From: Podospora bellae-mahoneyi
Lineage: Eukaryota; Ascomycota; Sordariomycetes; Sordariales; Podosporaceae
Reading direction: 5' to 3'
Length of the DNA stretch: 64,000 bases
Assembly: GCF_035222275.1 (NCBI RefSeq)
Contig: NC_085882.1
Location: forward strand, 503,501-567,500
In this document: piece by piece, positions 1 through 14,213 of the stretch
How positions within the stretch are numbered: position 1 is the first letter of the stretch
Layout: the number at the start of each line of letters is the position of its first letter
Notes under the pieces: generated by a model
Told to the model about the DNA's origin: nothing
What the model saw: only the letters and a program-made list of their open reading frames with translations
Databases searched by the model: none
Made by a program: the position numbers and the translations under genes

Positions 1-1150
1 TCGTCGTCGTCTTCAATAGCCGATCCATCGGCAACGTAAACGGTGGTGTGCCCCGGCGAGGCCGGCGGCGTCGACAGAACCTGTGCTGTCGGTTGTTCGG
101 TGAACCGGGAGCAGGCGAGTATCCTCGCCCGCAGTTCGGAGAGGGTGATTCTCTGATCCGGGTTCCGGGTAAAAATCCTTCCAAGGATGTCGTTCAACTC
201 GTCCGATACGGGAAGGATAGTCTTGAGAAAATCCTGGCTTCTCGCGTAGGCACGGTAAGTAGAGTCTTCATAGGATGCCTGCTTCCACGGGTTGCGCCCG
301 CAGGTGAGGTTCACCAGGACGACGCCAAGGCTCCAGACGTCATTGGGGGCACAATAATAAAAAGGTCTCCTTGACGAGTGGTCCAGGCATTCTGGCAGGG
401 AAGGAAAAGAGAAGCGTTAGTGGGTGCCCAGTGCGAATCGACAGGAAGCTTAGAGGGGTGACACCTACCTGGTGACATGTAAAAGGTTGAGCCGCAGCCG
501 TAATCATCGGACCGCTCCGAGGCAATGGCCAGGCCAAAATCTGCCAGCTTGACAGTCTCTCCTTGGTCAGATACCAGAATGTTTTCCGGCTTCAGGTCTC
601 GGTGGTAAATCCCCAGGTTGTGGCAGTGCTCCACGGCGTCCAGGATCTGGAGGAAAACCCTCTTGGCCAGTTCATCCTTACCAACATAGCGGCCGCACTC
701 GGTGATGTTGTAAAACAGGTCACCTTCGGGGCAGTACTCGAGGATAACGTAGGTGCAGTCAGGAAAGTCGATGATCTTGAGCATGGACACTACGTTGGGA
801 TGGGCTGAGGCGGTGTAGTGAAGCTTGATCTCCCTGGTCTGAAAGGCGACTTGACGACGATCCAGCGGGGTCCCGTCGGCATTGAACTTGCTAAGGCACT
901 TGACGGCATAACGAACATTGGTGTGGATGTCGACAGCAGAGTAGACGACGCCATACGCGCCGGTCCCCGCGATACCCGTCAGCTGGAGCGAGGGCGTGAT
1001 GAACTTTCCTAACCTCTCCTCGGGGGCAACGGGCACATATCGCGGTTGCTGGTGGTGGGCGGCAAGATACTGGTTTGGAATGGCACACCTCTGACCGAAT
1101 GCTGGTGATGCTGGCGGAGTGGGATATCCGAACATTGGAACATGCTGCAT
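1..1150 (-). CDS. Ran1/Pat1-type serine/threonine protein kinase (3' part beyond window)
   Basis: Protein kinase of the fungal Ran1 (negative regulator of conjugation and meiosis)/Vhs1/Ksp1 group. Exon 1 is 1150-469 and exon 2 is 391 to the left edge; the 77-bp intron has GTAGGT...CAG ends and joins MSP|E inside the activation loop. At least 357 residues are present. Visible kinase landmarks are a glycine loop ([11 protein letters not shown]), the VAIK-type lysine (YAVKCL), catalytic [24 protein letters not shown] (the APE position reads SPE, as is usual in this group) and [20 protein letters not shown]. The N-terminus is a short Pro/Gln-rich leader. The start at 1150 is the first ATG in frame and follows a pyrimidine-rich leader. 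It is a cytosolic or nuclear signalling kinase by family; which Ran1 paralogue it is cannot be decided without the C-terminus. Confidence 0.9.
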
Positions 1151-4100
1151 GATCTGGGGAAGTGAGGTGACTGGGTTGGTTTGCGTTGTGAGTGGGCCTT
1201 TGCTTGGACCTTGGGCAATCCGGCCTTCCAGGTGTTAAGAGAATGCGGCAAGGAAACAAGTGTAGAAATATGTAGTCAAGAGAAGAAACAAGCTATTCCC
1301 CGAAAAAAAGCCTCGGCTTAGGGATGGGTTGTGTCCTCAAGAGCAGAAGATTTAAAAATAAGGGCTTCCTTTGTTCTCCCACGGGCTGACCTCGGTGACT
1401 CTCCTCGGGTGAGCAGGTGCAGGTCTGGTGGCCGTGTCCGGGCTGGGCTGGTAACAAAGGTGCAGGCAGGTCAAACTTGAACCGAGTGAACGAGTCAAGC
1501 CGTCGTGATTAAAGGTGTGTAAGGTCGGCAGAAAGGTGAAGAAAAAGGAGGAGTCGGAGCAGCAGTGGTCGGCAAAGGGGTGGAAGAAGGGGAGTTCGTC
1601 GAGATTAAAGAGTGTCGAGAAGAAGGGCGGTGGAAGAGGGGGAGTGAAGCATCGGTGATGCGGGCTGGATGGACTGTCGATGATATTTGTCGATACAGAT
1701 AGCAGTGACTGGCTCGCCCGCTGGTCTCTGCCGCCCCGTTCTCCGTCAAAGGCCGGTACCAGTTGTGCCCCCCTGCTCCCCTGCCCCCTTCCTCCTCCTG
1801 CTTCCTGGTCCCTTGCCCTTAGCCATCTCTTTGAATTGCGTGGTTTCGCCGTCGTGATCCCGCGGCTTGATTGGCGGGCGAAGCCCATGTCAGACTGGGT
1901 CCGGTGGACCAAGAATTTTTCTCTGATTGACCAGACATGGGTGGCCCCCGGTACGTATCTTGTGTGAGTGTGGCCCCTTCGATGCCCTGGATGGGCACAG
2001 GCCAGCACATCCTGTCTTCAGACCCATGGCACAATGCACCAACCTATTCTTAATCTTGGGTGCGCGGCGCTAGTGGTGTGTGTGCTGGTAGTGCTGGTGC
2101 GTGCTAGTGGTGGCCAAGATGGAGGGGCCTAATCCTCAAGAGGCTTTGCCGCTAATGCACAGCGAGAGTGATTTGTGACGACGAGCCATTACGAGGACAA
2201 GGGCTGGGCTGACACACACAACACACGCCCACTCCACGTCGCCCGCTGTCCACTCAGACGATGTGTGTGTCACTCACGCCCCTCGAGAAGCGAGAGGAAG
2301 GTGTGTCTTGGCTTGGGAATGGGGTGTGGTTCCATGGTCTGTCTGTTTCTATCTGTCGGACACTCATCACTGGGCGACAGCGGCTGGGGAAGGCAAAAAA
2401 ATGCCATCTGCCGCCGGTCTCACCCTGGGCAGTCTTTTCTCAGGAAATGATGACGGAGAATTCGATGGGCAAGCCGACTAATCTTTGTGGCTCAGACGCT
2501 CTCAGACTGGGGCCGGCAATCTATCGATTCGAGCGAAATCCCTAGCTTCTGGGGAAGACGGCAACCGTCGAGAAGTTTGTGCTTTGCACGTGGTGACTGT
2601 TTGCGCGAAAAGTCAGCAGTTCACCAAACCAAGGGTCTCCCTTCCTGTGGCTCATCAGTTGTCGATGTGTCTCTCTTGAACTGAGCAACCGGGTCCGGTC
2701 GAGCCGCACCGCCCCTCAGTGCTCCGTAGTGCGGTTTGTCACAATCGTCAGTTGATGATGATGATGCATTCTGTGAATGTTCCAGCGGGCTTGGAGGGCT
2801 AGCAAAGCCGAGAATGGCCCCTGCGCCTCTGATCAGAGTGGGAAGGGATTCACCAGACCTGCAGAGTGATATCCTCTTGCCGTACATTTGATGCGAGATA
2901 GGTAAGTAGCACGCCCGTAATATGGATAAACACCCCAAACACCCAGTCTGGCATCGGTGTGGTGTGCGGTATCACCTTGTCAGCGCTCAATGGATGTGAA
3001 TGGGCGCACCTTGGCAGGGCGCCCGACGGTGGATCGGCTCATCAGCTTAGCGATGAGCTCACACCAGAAGGCGGCCAAAGCCACCGATGTCTCGACGCCG
3101 TCGTGCCCAGCGGGACGATCACGCTCCACCAAATGGCCCCAAATGCCGTTGGATGATGGGGTCATTGAAATTCATCGTCATAAACTATGTGTCTACCATT
3201 ATATCCGAAAGGATCTGAAGGATGGGTCCCAAGGAAGGAAAAAGGCATCAGCACCAGCACCAGAACCAGCACCAGCATCATCCAATCCGTCCGACGGCGC
3301 CTCGTCTGACCCAGAGGCACACCACTTTGCTGCTCTGGGACAAGTGAGGCTGTCAACCCCGGTCTGCTGCCCCAGAACTTCAAAATGGCCTGTGCAGGAA
3401 ACAGAGCATCCCGTCATCGGTGGATTTCCCCAACATCAACAATTCAAGCAGAGGCACGTGGATCGCGGGTGATATTCCTCGACGAAACATGGCCAGTGTA
3501 CGAGGGTGTTTCATCGCGCCGAGGTACATTTCCTGTCTGGTAATCTTCGTAGGTGGTAGGCAGGTCCAATATTGTATGTATCAATATCAATATGGTTGTA
3601 GATCTGTGGCACAGGCATCTGGAGAAAGCCGTCAGCTGGCAGCGTGTTGTGCCGCTGGTTGGCTTTTGCCAAGAAGAACAGGCGCCCAGGCCGCAGGTGG
3701 CCGCTTCAACAAGAACGTCAGATTTTCTCCCCCAACATTCCGTGTGCAAACCGCGGGCCGTTTGGACAGACCACCGTCGCAGGCGCCATCTCAAAAGCTG
3801 CCAAAAAGGCCAACCCTGGTGGATCGGGGAGAGGGTCTTGACATCGGGTCACTGCATCATCCATCAAGCGGCTCGACAGTTTTAGTAGCAAGAGCAAGAG
3901 GAAGAGAGAAGAATATTGGTCAGGTTCGAAACTCACCGCCGTCTACACCCGCGAACCCTCATCGGACCAGTCAGAGTCTCTGCCTGGGCTCGGCTGAGAT
4001 TGCTGGGTAGCACGATGGCAACCTTTCGTGCGCGGGAATCAGGTCCTGGACCATGGGACGCTTCGAGAAGCCCTTCCGACAGACCAGTGGTCCAGTATTG

Positions 4101-5705
4101 CCTGCGCGTCACTGAACGGCCGGTGAAAAGCAACATTATCCACATCATCCACATCATTGGCTGCACCCGCAGAAACATCCAGCAGCGCCACCAATCCGCA
4201 GGCGGTTGCAGAGTCGCCCGTTGTTATTATGGCCTCGGCCCTCGAACGATCCGTGACGACTGCATCAAATGCCGATACTCACTCTAGAATTTCGGTAGAC
4301 GAACTACAGCACCCGGATTTACCACACCATTCCATCCTCGGAATCCAGGGAGGAAGCCATACAGTCAGAGTCTTTGGTTGTCTGATATTGTGCATGCCTT
4401 GGGACAGGCCGCAGACGCTTCTCAAACGCTGCGAAGGAGGTTAGTGGCGATCATGATTCACAGCAACACAGCATCATGCACTATCTGCCGGACCTCGCCC
4501 GTAGCCAGTCACACACGATCAGACATGGTCCAAGTCGCGAAGCAGGAAAGACAACAGCGTCGATCTTTGTTGAGGAGGGGTTCACAGGGTCTTTTCTCCA
4601 TCATGCCATATCAACGGCCGTTTTGACGCTTGGCGGCACCGGCGGGGTCTCAGGTAGCATAAGAAAAGAAAAGAAATGCCCTTCGAGAAACTCAGTCGAA
4701 ACAACACCCCGCCAAGCGAAGGGGAAAACGGCACATCCCGAAACTGATGGTGGAATGTTGTGCTAACGCTTCGTCGTAAGCGAGCATTGCGAGTCTGGGG
4801 GGTATCTCGACCGATAGAAGTCCCTCGACTGTGTAGTCGATGCTACCATGTACGAAATAGGGGCTTGTGTCTGGTTAGTGCTAGTTGCATATCACCACCC
4901 TTCCACCAACCAGCCTCCCCTCGGTCGAGAAAATTGACCCGTGGCCCAAGGCAAACATGGAGCATCGCGAGAGAATCTCGATGGCAGGAGGGGCTACAGG
5001 ATTGACAAACAGTCACGAGATCAGACTTTTGCATCATTCTGAAGGGATTCAAACCCGTGTAATCGGTTTCATTCGGCTCACCTCACCATCTGCAGGCGTC
5101 ATGATGAACCGACGATCCTCTTTTTGGTGATCAGCGAGAAGGCCAGACCAAAGCTCGAGCGTCATAGCTGCGATACCAATAAGCATCTCACAGCGATGCT
5201 TATTCCATCACACCTATCGGAGGATGAGATCGGCGCTGCGCCGCCTGCTCGTCGGGACCACTATCACACAACTCCCAAGGCCTTCCCGTGGGTGCGTGAA
5301 CTCCATATTTCCTCACCACCGGGTTGTTGTGGATTCTCGCACGGACAGCATCTCCGTGTTGAACCACCGGAGCAGGACCTCGCTCCGAAGACCCGACCCA
5401 GCCGATCGGTGGTGGGGGTCTGAGCTGCTTTTTGAACGACATCTGGAACTCCAACCAAGTAGTAATAATTGCTCTTCATATATTTCATCGTCATTTTGGA
5501 TACACCACCAGATGCATGGGCGGTACAGTTTGCTGATCATGATGACAGTTACATACACCTTTTATCAAATCAGTAGATCGTCACGCTCTTTGGTCCTCAC
5601 ATATTGCGAGGGAATCAACAACACCGAAGCCTGCTGCTTCTCTCCTTTTTGTGGATGAGAGGGTGATTTTCGCTTGCAGATTCTTTGTCAAGATGACGAG
5701 GATGG

Positions 5706-5729
5706 GCTTGCCTGTTACGACAGGCAAGC
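5706..5729. repeat. Perfect 10-bp hairpin with TACG loop
   Basis: GCTTGCCTGT, the loop TACG, then ACAGGCAAGC form a perfect 10-bp inverted repeat. No gene abuts it and its role is unknown. Confidence 0.75.
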
Positions 5730-8700
5730 TGTTTTGCACGAGACATCATACAGTGACGGCATCGTATGGGTATCGAATGCCCCGGAGTATAGTGTTCTTT
5801 GGCACTGTTTTCGGCTAACCCAACGATGACCTGTCCCATCACGTTATACTGGCTTCTCCGAGACCTAGCACAATGTCTATGGCATGTCTGAAAATCGGTG
5901 CGAGTCTTCCAGTCACGCCTTGGTCAGCATTCTGGGATGGACAGACAACCCTATCCTTTCTCTCAACCTTCGAGAAACTAGTTGTAAGGATCTCCTCAAG
6001 CCTCTTCCCTGTTCCTTCTTCCCAGCCTAATTTTCAGGCCGTTCATCAGGTCCACATGGACGTACCAACACGGTCAATATGATCAAGCCCCATCCAACCA
6101 GCTCTCTAATGTTTGCATCTTTTGACATCAAGTGATGTGTCGTTACAAATCTTCCCTGAGAAGTGCAAAGATCGGAGTTTGGCTGTTTGATGACCGAACC
6201 GGGCTGAAGTGGGCTTTTTTTGAGTTGGCTGGTGGCCGCCTCGCACCACAGAAAACACAGAGAAAACACAGGAAAAGCTCAACAGTTAGACTCCTCTCCG
6301 AGCGGCTCGCAAAGTACACAATGGGCAGAATTACCACCTTTGGCATCTTCTGTACCTAGGCACTCAAACATCATCAAGGGAGGGCAACCTGCTCTTTTCC
6401 CCCTCTCCACTGCCGCATCATCCCAAGGCTCGGGGCCTGCCAACCAGCGGTACATTCAGAGTTGTCTGCGGCACGACGCTGAGAAAGGTCTCAAGAAGCA
6501 TGAGGGGAAGAGTCGGCGGGTGTTGTGGAACCGGTCGCGAGATCTGGCCTGAGCCAGTCCACCAGTTCTGACTGACTGTTGACTGCCGCTACGGACGGTT
6601 ATATGCTGTGTAATATGTGGGTGACGGCTGCACGACAACAGAAACAGCGACGACAGCCCCCACACCAGTGAACACGGTTCAAGGACATTATCGCGGACCT
6701 TTGCCGCCCACCGTCACATGAGAAGCTGAGAAACAAGACCTCGCACCGCAAAGTGGCTTCGGTGTCTACGTTTGAGACTCAGCAGAACAAGTCCCGAAAG
6801 CCTTGGGGGTCAAGAAGCACGGTGAAACGGGAGGCAGGGTAACAGCGAGGGTGTTAAAGTCAGGCATATGAAGCGTGCAACGGCGGGCGGAACACTCTTC
6901 GGCAGCCTACATCTTGCTTCCTGCCCGGAGCCGGTGGTTTGGTGTTGCCGTCCTGTCCTACCGGTCACGGTATTCGTTCTGTACAAGGCCATCAGCCAGC
7001 CGGGGGGTGGGCGCTCACCCAGCCTCAACCAGCACCAGCCTTGCCATTCAATGTTTGTCCACATATTGCACCCGCCGCCCGTTTCCCCCCCGTGGAAGTG
7101 TCTCTGTTTCTCTCGGTCTAGGCGCCACAAGTCTGCTGCCCATCGCCCGACCGACAGTCGCCCAGACCACCGGAGCGCCCAGTGCCCAATGCCGTGCTAC
7201 CTTCGGCGTCGGTGGTCACCCAGTCAAGTCATCTACTCAAGACGAGACAAGACGAGGCGAGGCGACACGGCCGTGTGTTGAAGTTCATGGTGCCGGTAGC
7301 TAGCATGTCAAACAGTTCCGGGCTGAGAATGAAAAAGAGCAGAGACCGCGCAAGGCGAGGTAATCTACTGCCGCCTGCAAGAGCACCGTGGTAAAGTGGT
7401 GGGTGGTCAGTTGCACGACCGACTGACCGTTTCCCGTTCGTTTCTGCTTTCATACATATGTGCTGTTCCACGGTTTTGTGCCACAAGCCGAAGGGGTCCT
7501 TGTTTTCATTTTTCTTGCACACACCCCTTTCTCAAACTCTGTTACTGTGCCTACCCCGGACCATCAACCATATGGTGAAAGGGTTCGCCAAAGTCCGAAG
7601 TCATCGGTGGGTAAGGTCTCAAGCCCCCAGCTCCTTGCCGCCAACAAGCATTCCCTCGGTCGAGTCAAAAGGTTGGGAAGGAATCCATCGGAAGGTGGAG
7701 GCGGCGCAAGGGTAGGAAGGCAAGGCAAAAAAGGGGCACAGCACCTTTCAAAGTCCCTGTGTGCATATCGCTCCTCTAGCAATGCTTGGACATCCGGGAA
7801 CCTAAGGCTCCTCGGTGAATGGTCAAGTCATTTAGACTATTTACACTACAACATGCCTCGCGGCGTGATACTGCCCACCCGGTAGTTTAGCCACCTACGT
7901 GCATACCATACGGACCTCGTCACTGCAAAAGTGCTCTCTCTCCTCCCGAATTCGCTCATGACTAGTGATGATGATGACAAGGCGTGTGTAAAATTCCCAC
8001 CCCTAACAAGTAGCCTCCCAAACACAGTCAGCACCACATGTCCATCTCCATCTTCCAGCAACTGCAACCCAGCATTAGCATCGCAACCCTTTCCTCACCA
8101 CAGTTACCCTCCACGGCATTTCCCGCTCCTCATCCTGCACAGCTTCTCCTGTTGACACCCCCCTTTTCGGATCCATCACCCCCAACCCAAACCACCCATC
8201 AGAACCAAGGAAAGCAACTACCTACAGTGGCTAGCCGACATCAAACTCCCCGAAGTCCCAGAACTTCAACTGCAACAGCAGACGTCGGTCTCGGTCTCGG
8301 CTGTGGTGCTCTTACAAGACAACGCACTCACTAAACCACGAGACACAAGCTCACGGAGGTAGTACTAAAACATTCAACACTCCCTGCTTTGACTCTGATG
8401 AATGCCCAAAGACAAGCCCGGCGAGAAAGATGCTCACCCAAACCGAGACAAAACACTCAGAAAAGAGACCACCACTTTCAGATCCTGGCATGATCGTAAG
8501 CTTCTGCTGCACAGCCTGAAACCTACAGACCTACCCGCATATGCATCCAATTTATTACACAGAGCGGCAGTCCTACCCAACCGTAACAGTCATGAAGTGA
8601 CATGAGCCTGTAGGCCTGTGGGCCTGCGATAGTTCTTGGTTTTGCATTTCTTATTTCTCTCGAGTTCCAACGCGGCTGCATGGAATGCATTTTATACAAG

Positions 8701-8738
8701 CAGAACTGGAACCATTATCCAGGAAAAGATTCCCTTCC

Positions 8739-8780
8739 AAGAAAACAAGAGAATGTGTAAAGAAAACAAGAGAATGCGTA
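8739..8780. repeat. Two-copy 21-bp tandem repeat
   Basis: Two adjacent 21-bp units beginning aagaaaacaagagaatg differ at one base. This is a simple local duplication in the gene-free interval downstream of prp4. Confidence 0.8.
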
Positions 8781-9193
8781 AAACAAACAGTAAAATCACC
8801 AGGTTTACTTCTAATCTAATCCTTGTGCCTATGCATATGTCCCTTTGGCAGTGTCATGTCGGGTTGTGCCATGTTTATACCACCCTCATGCTAGATAAAC
8901 AACATCAACTCCGGTCCAGTTCCGGTCCCCTTGATTACCCAGCCAGTCCAGTTGACCCCATGGAGAAACGAGTCTTCCGGGTGTCCAAGATACAACCCTG
9001 TTTGCAGACGATATCGAAACAAAAAGCCCCCCCCCTTCCGTAAACAAGCCAGCCATCCGGCCCATATCTAAACCTAGCCATCCAGCCATCGCCGCAAAAC
9101 GACATATGCAAGAGGTGGGGAAGCGCCTCCTCTCACTGGGGCAGCATGTAAACATGCCTCTTCTCAATGGCCGGACCTAGTAGAGGGCCCGCT

Positions 9194-12349
<3,156 letters not shown>

Positions 12350-12979
12350 TGTACCGACCGCCTTGCTCTGAGTCTTACTGTCTGCCCTGTTTTCCGCCAA
12401 GACCTTTTTTTCCAGCGCAGCTGGCAACCAATCTGCGCTCTGCTGTGGAGGAGCAAACAAGTGTCAGCCGTGAACTGTCAACGCAATAAACCAAATGTGG
12501 AGGGCTGAAGCCGACCAGTCAAGTGTTTCCAACCTCTCAAGCCTTGTGAGTGATGGTGCTGTGGATTCAGGGGATATGAGTGATATGATGCAATAAGACA
12601 AGATGATCTGATATCCGCCTTGCGAACTTGGTGTGCTGGTGATGATGCTAACCTGACTCGAGTGGAGAAAGGCGAGAGATGAAGTCGCTGCCCACTTGAA
12701 AGTCCCCAGGTGTGACGCGGGCGCGCATGCCACGGCATTGGGCCTTAGACTGGAGCATCCGTGCGTCAAAAAGGTGCTAAAACAAATATGCCGGTGTTCT
12801 ACCGGCTGACCGCCCGGTGGTTGTGGACCTCCTATTGTGACTTGATCTCCACTACCAGCGTCTCAACCGCGGGGCAAATCATCCTAACAAAGTTCACCAG
12901 GCTCCTGATTTCTTTGCGCCAGTTCACCAGCATCAACCACACCACCATCTTTTACACTTCTACACAAACAAAAGTCATC
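12350..12979. promoter_or_regulatory. Divergent promoter region of prp4 and TMA7
   Basis: 630 bp between two divergent starts. The frame of prp4 stays open upstream of its ATG but has no further ATG. No TATA box or binding site could be assigned. Confidence 0.5.
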
Positions 12980-13479
12980 ATGGGCGGACAAGGCAGAGAA
13001 GGCAAGTGTCGCTGTGTTATCATCCCCCTCCAAAGACCTCACTAACCTCTGCGCGCTTACACAGGTGGCAAGGCCAAGCCCCTCAAGGTCAGTCTCTTTC
13101 TCGATCGATAGCGCACCGAAAACCAAAGCGCCGACTAGATAATACGCAATGAGCCAAGGACTGACGGACAACGGCAGGCCCCCAAGAAGCAAGCCAAGGA
13201 GCTCGATGATGAGGACAAGGCTTTCCTTGAGAAGCAGCGTGCTGGTACGATACCCCCAATGCAATATGCGCTCCCGCGCAGAATGGACAGCAACTAACAT
13301 GATTGGGCCAACTGCAGCTGAAAAGGCCAAGAAGGAGATGGCCGCCAAGGCTGGCGGTAAGGGACCACTGGTGAGTCGCCCTGTCATCAGCCATCAGGGG
13401 AGTCAGATCAGGCCTAACCTTTCTTTGTGTGGTGCAGAACACCGGTGCCCAGGGTATCAAGAAGTCTGGAAAGAAGTAA
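12980..13479 (+). CDS. tma7: Translation machinery-associated protein TMA7
   Basis: Small basic ribosome-associated protein (yeast Tma7, animal CCDC72). Exons are 12980-13001, 13065-13087, 13178-13244, 13318-13370 and 13438-13479, giving 68 residues. The product starts MGGQGREGGKAKPLKAPKK and ends GTGAQGIKKSGKK style (NTGAQGIKKSGKK), with the family's EKQRAAEKAKKEMAAKAGGKGPL in the middle, so nearly every residue is accounted for. Four introns in a 207-nt coding region is dense. The first intron starts GCAAGT and ends ACAG; only this GC donor restores the family sequence REGGKAK. Exon 2 is only 23 nt. Conserved fungal homologues are about 64-68 residues. Confidence 0.95.
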
Positions 13480-14213
13480 ACAGTGTACCCTCTGTGGGGC
13501 TTCGTTGGGAATGGACACTATTAGGGCGTTTTGTGGGTTGTGGGTTGCGGGATTGTTATCAGATTAAGGGCTCAGCTCAGCAGGTAGCAAAGGTGCTCGG
13601 TGATGGCTTTGTGGCGCAATAGAGATTCAGTCAAGTGCTGACTGCTTGCTGCTTGGTATACATGGCATGATTCCTGTCTTCGCTAGCGCGCTGTCGGAGA
13701 TGTCTCTGTCTGACCCAAAACTGCCGCTGAACCTCATGAGGTTGGCATGGAGTTGTAACAGCAATATGTTCTAACGTTCCTGTACGCGACATGTACACGA
13801 GAGATCACACCATCCAGAATGATATCTACAGCAAGATCTTTGTTCCGTAATACTTCAAAGTATATACATGATGGGGGATGGGTAACGTACCCGAGCCCCA
13901 CACTCAAAAGGAATTACATGAAATTATACATGCACCTCGGAACCCTCTCTCTATCCTCTTTTTGTAGAACCTGCGCCTAGTCTTCTTGTGTCCCCATTGA
14001 AATTCGTAGTGTGACGTGATGTGAACGTGATTTGGCGTGCTAGAAGCCAGACAGTCCACACAGACTTAACCTTGAAACAAGGTGATTACAGCAAATCTAT
14101 TCAGAAAAACAACGCCCAAAGACCATGCTTATCTACGCAAATGCAATGATTGTTGTACTTAATCCCCACCCAACCACGGTTTGCTTCTATTCATCATCAC
14201 TTATCCAAGGAGA
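13480..14213. other. Convergent 3' region between TMA7 and the CSC1-type gene
   Basis: 734 bp holding the 3' untranslated regions of two convergent genes. AT-rich stretches near 13860-13930 and 14100-14170 could be 3' processing signals. No gene is visible. Confidence 0.6.

Larger units (their letters stand above)
1151..9193. other. About 8 kb without a recognisable gene
   Basis: This stretch lies between the 5' end of the Ran1-type kinase and the 3' end of prp4. Open frames here are at most about 220 codons, overlap in several frames and match no family I recognise. It is not AT-rich, so it does not look like a heavily RIP-mutated repeat. The minus strand between about 1500 and 1650 is strongly pyrimidine-rich, as expected for the leader or core promoter of the kinase gene. 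Small structures inside are a hairpin at 5706-5729 and a two-copy 21-bp tandem repeat at 8739-8780. A long kinase 5' leader, a non-coding RNA or an unrecognised fast-evolving gene are all possible. Confidence 0.6.

Noticed and set aside
1352-2008. 218-codon minus-strand frame upstream of the kinase
   Set aside because: No recognisable domain, and it overlaps the pyrimidine-rich leader; more likely untranslated sequence.
2957-4010. Overlapping 171- and 196-codon frames
   Set aside because: Low-complexity composition, different frames over the same bases, no motif and no convincing splice partners.
12350-12460. N-terminal extension of Prp4 to 12460
   Set aside because: The frame is open but begins with TTG; the first ATG is at 12349 and gives the expected N-terminus.
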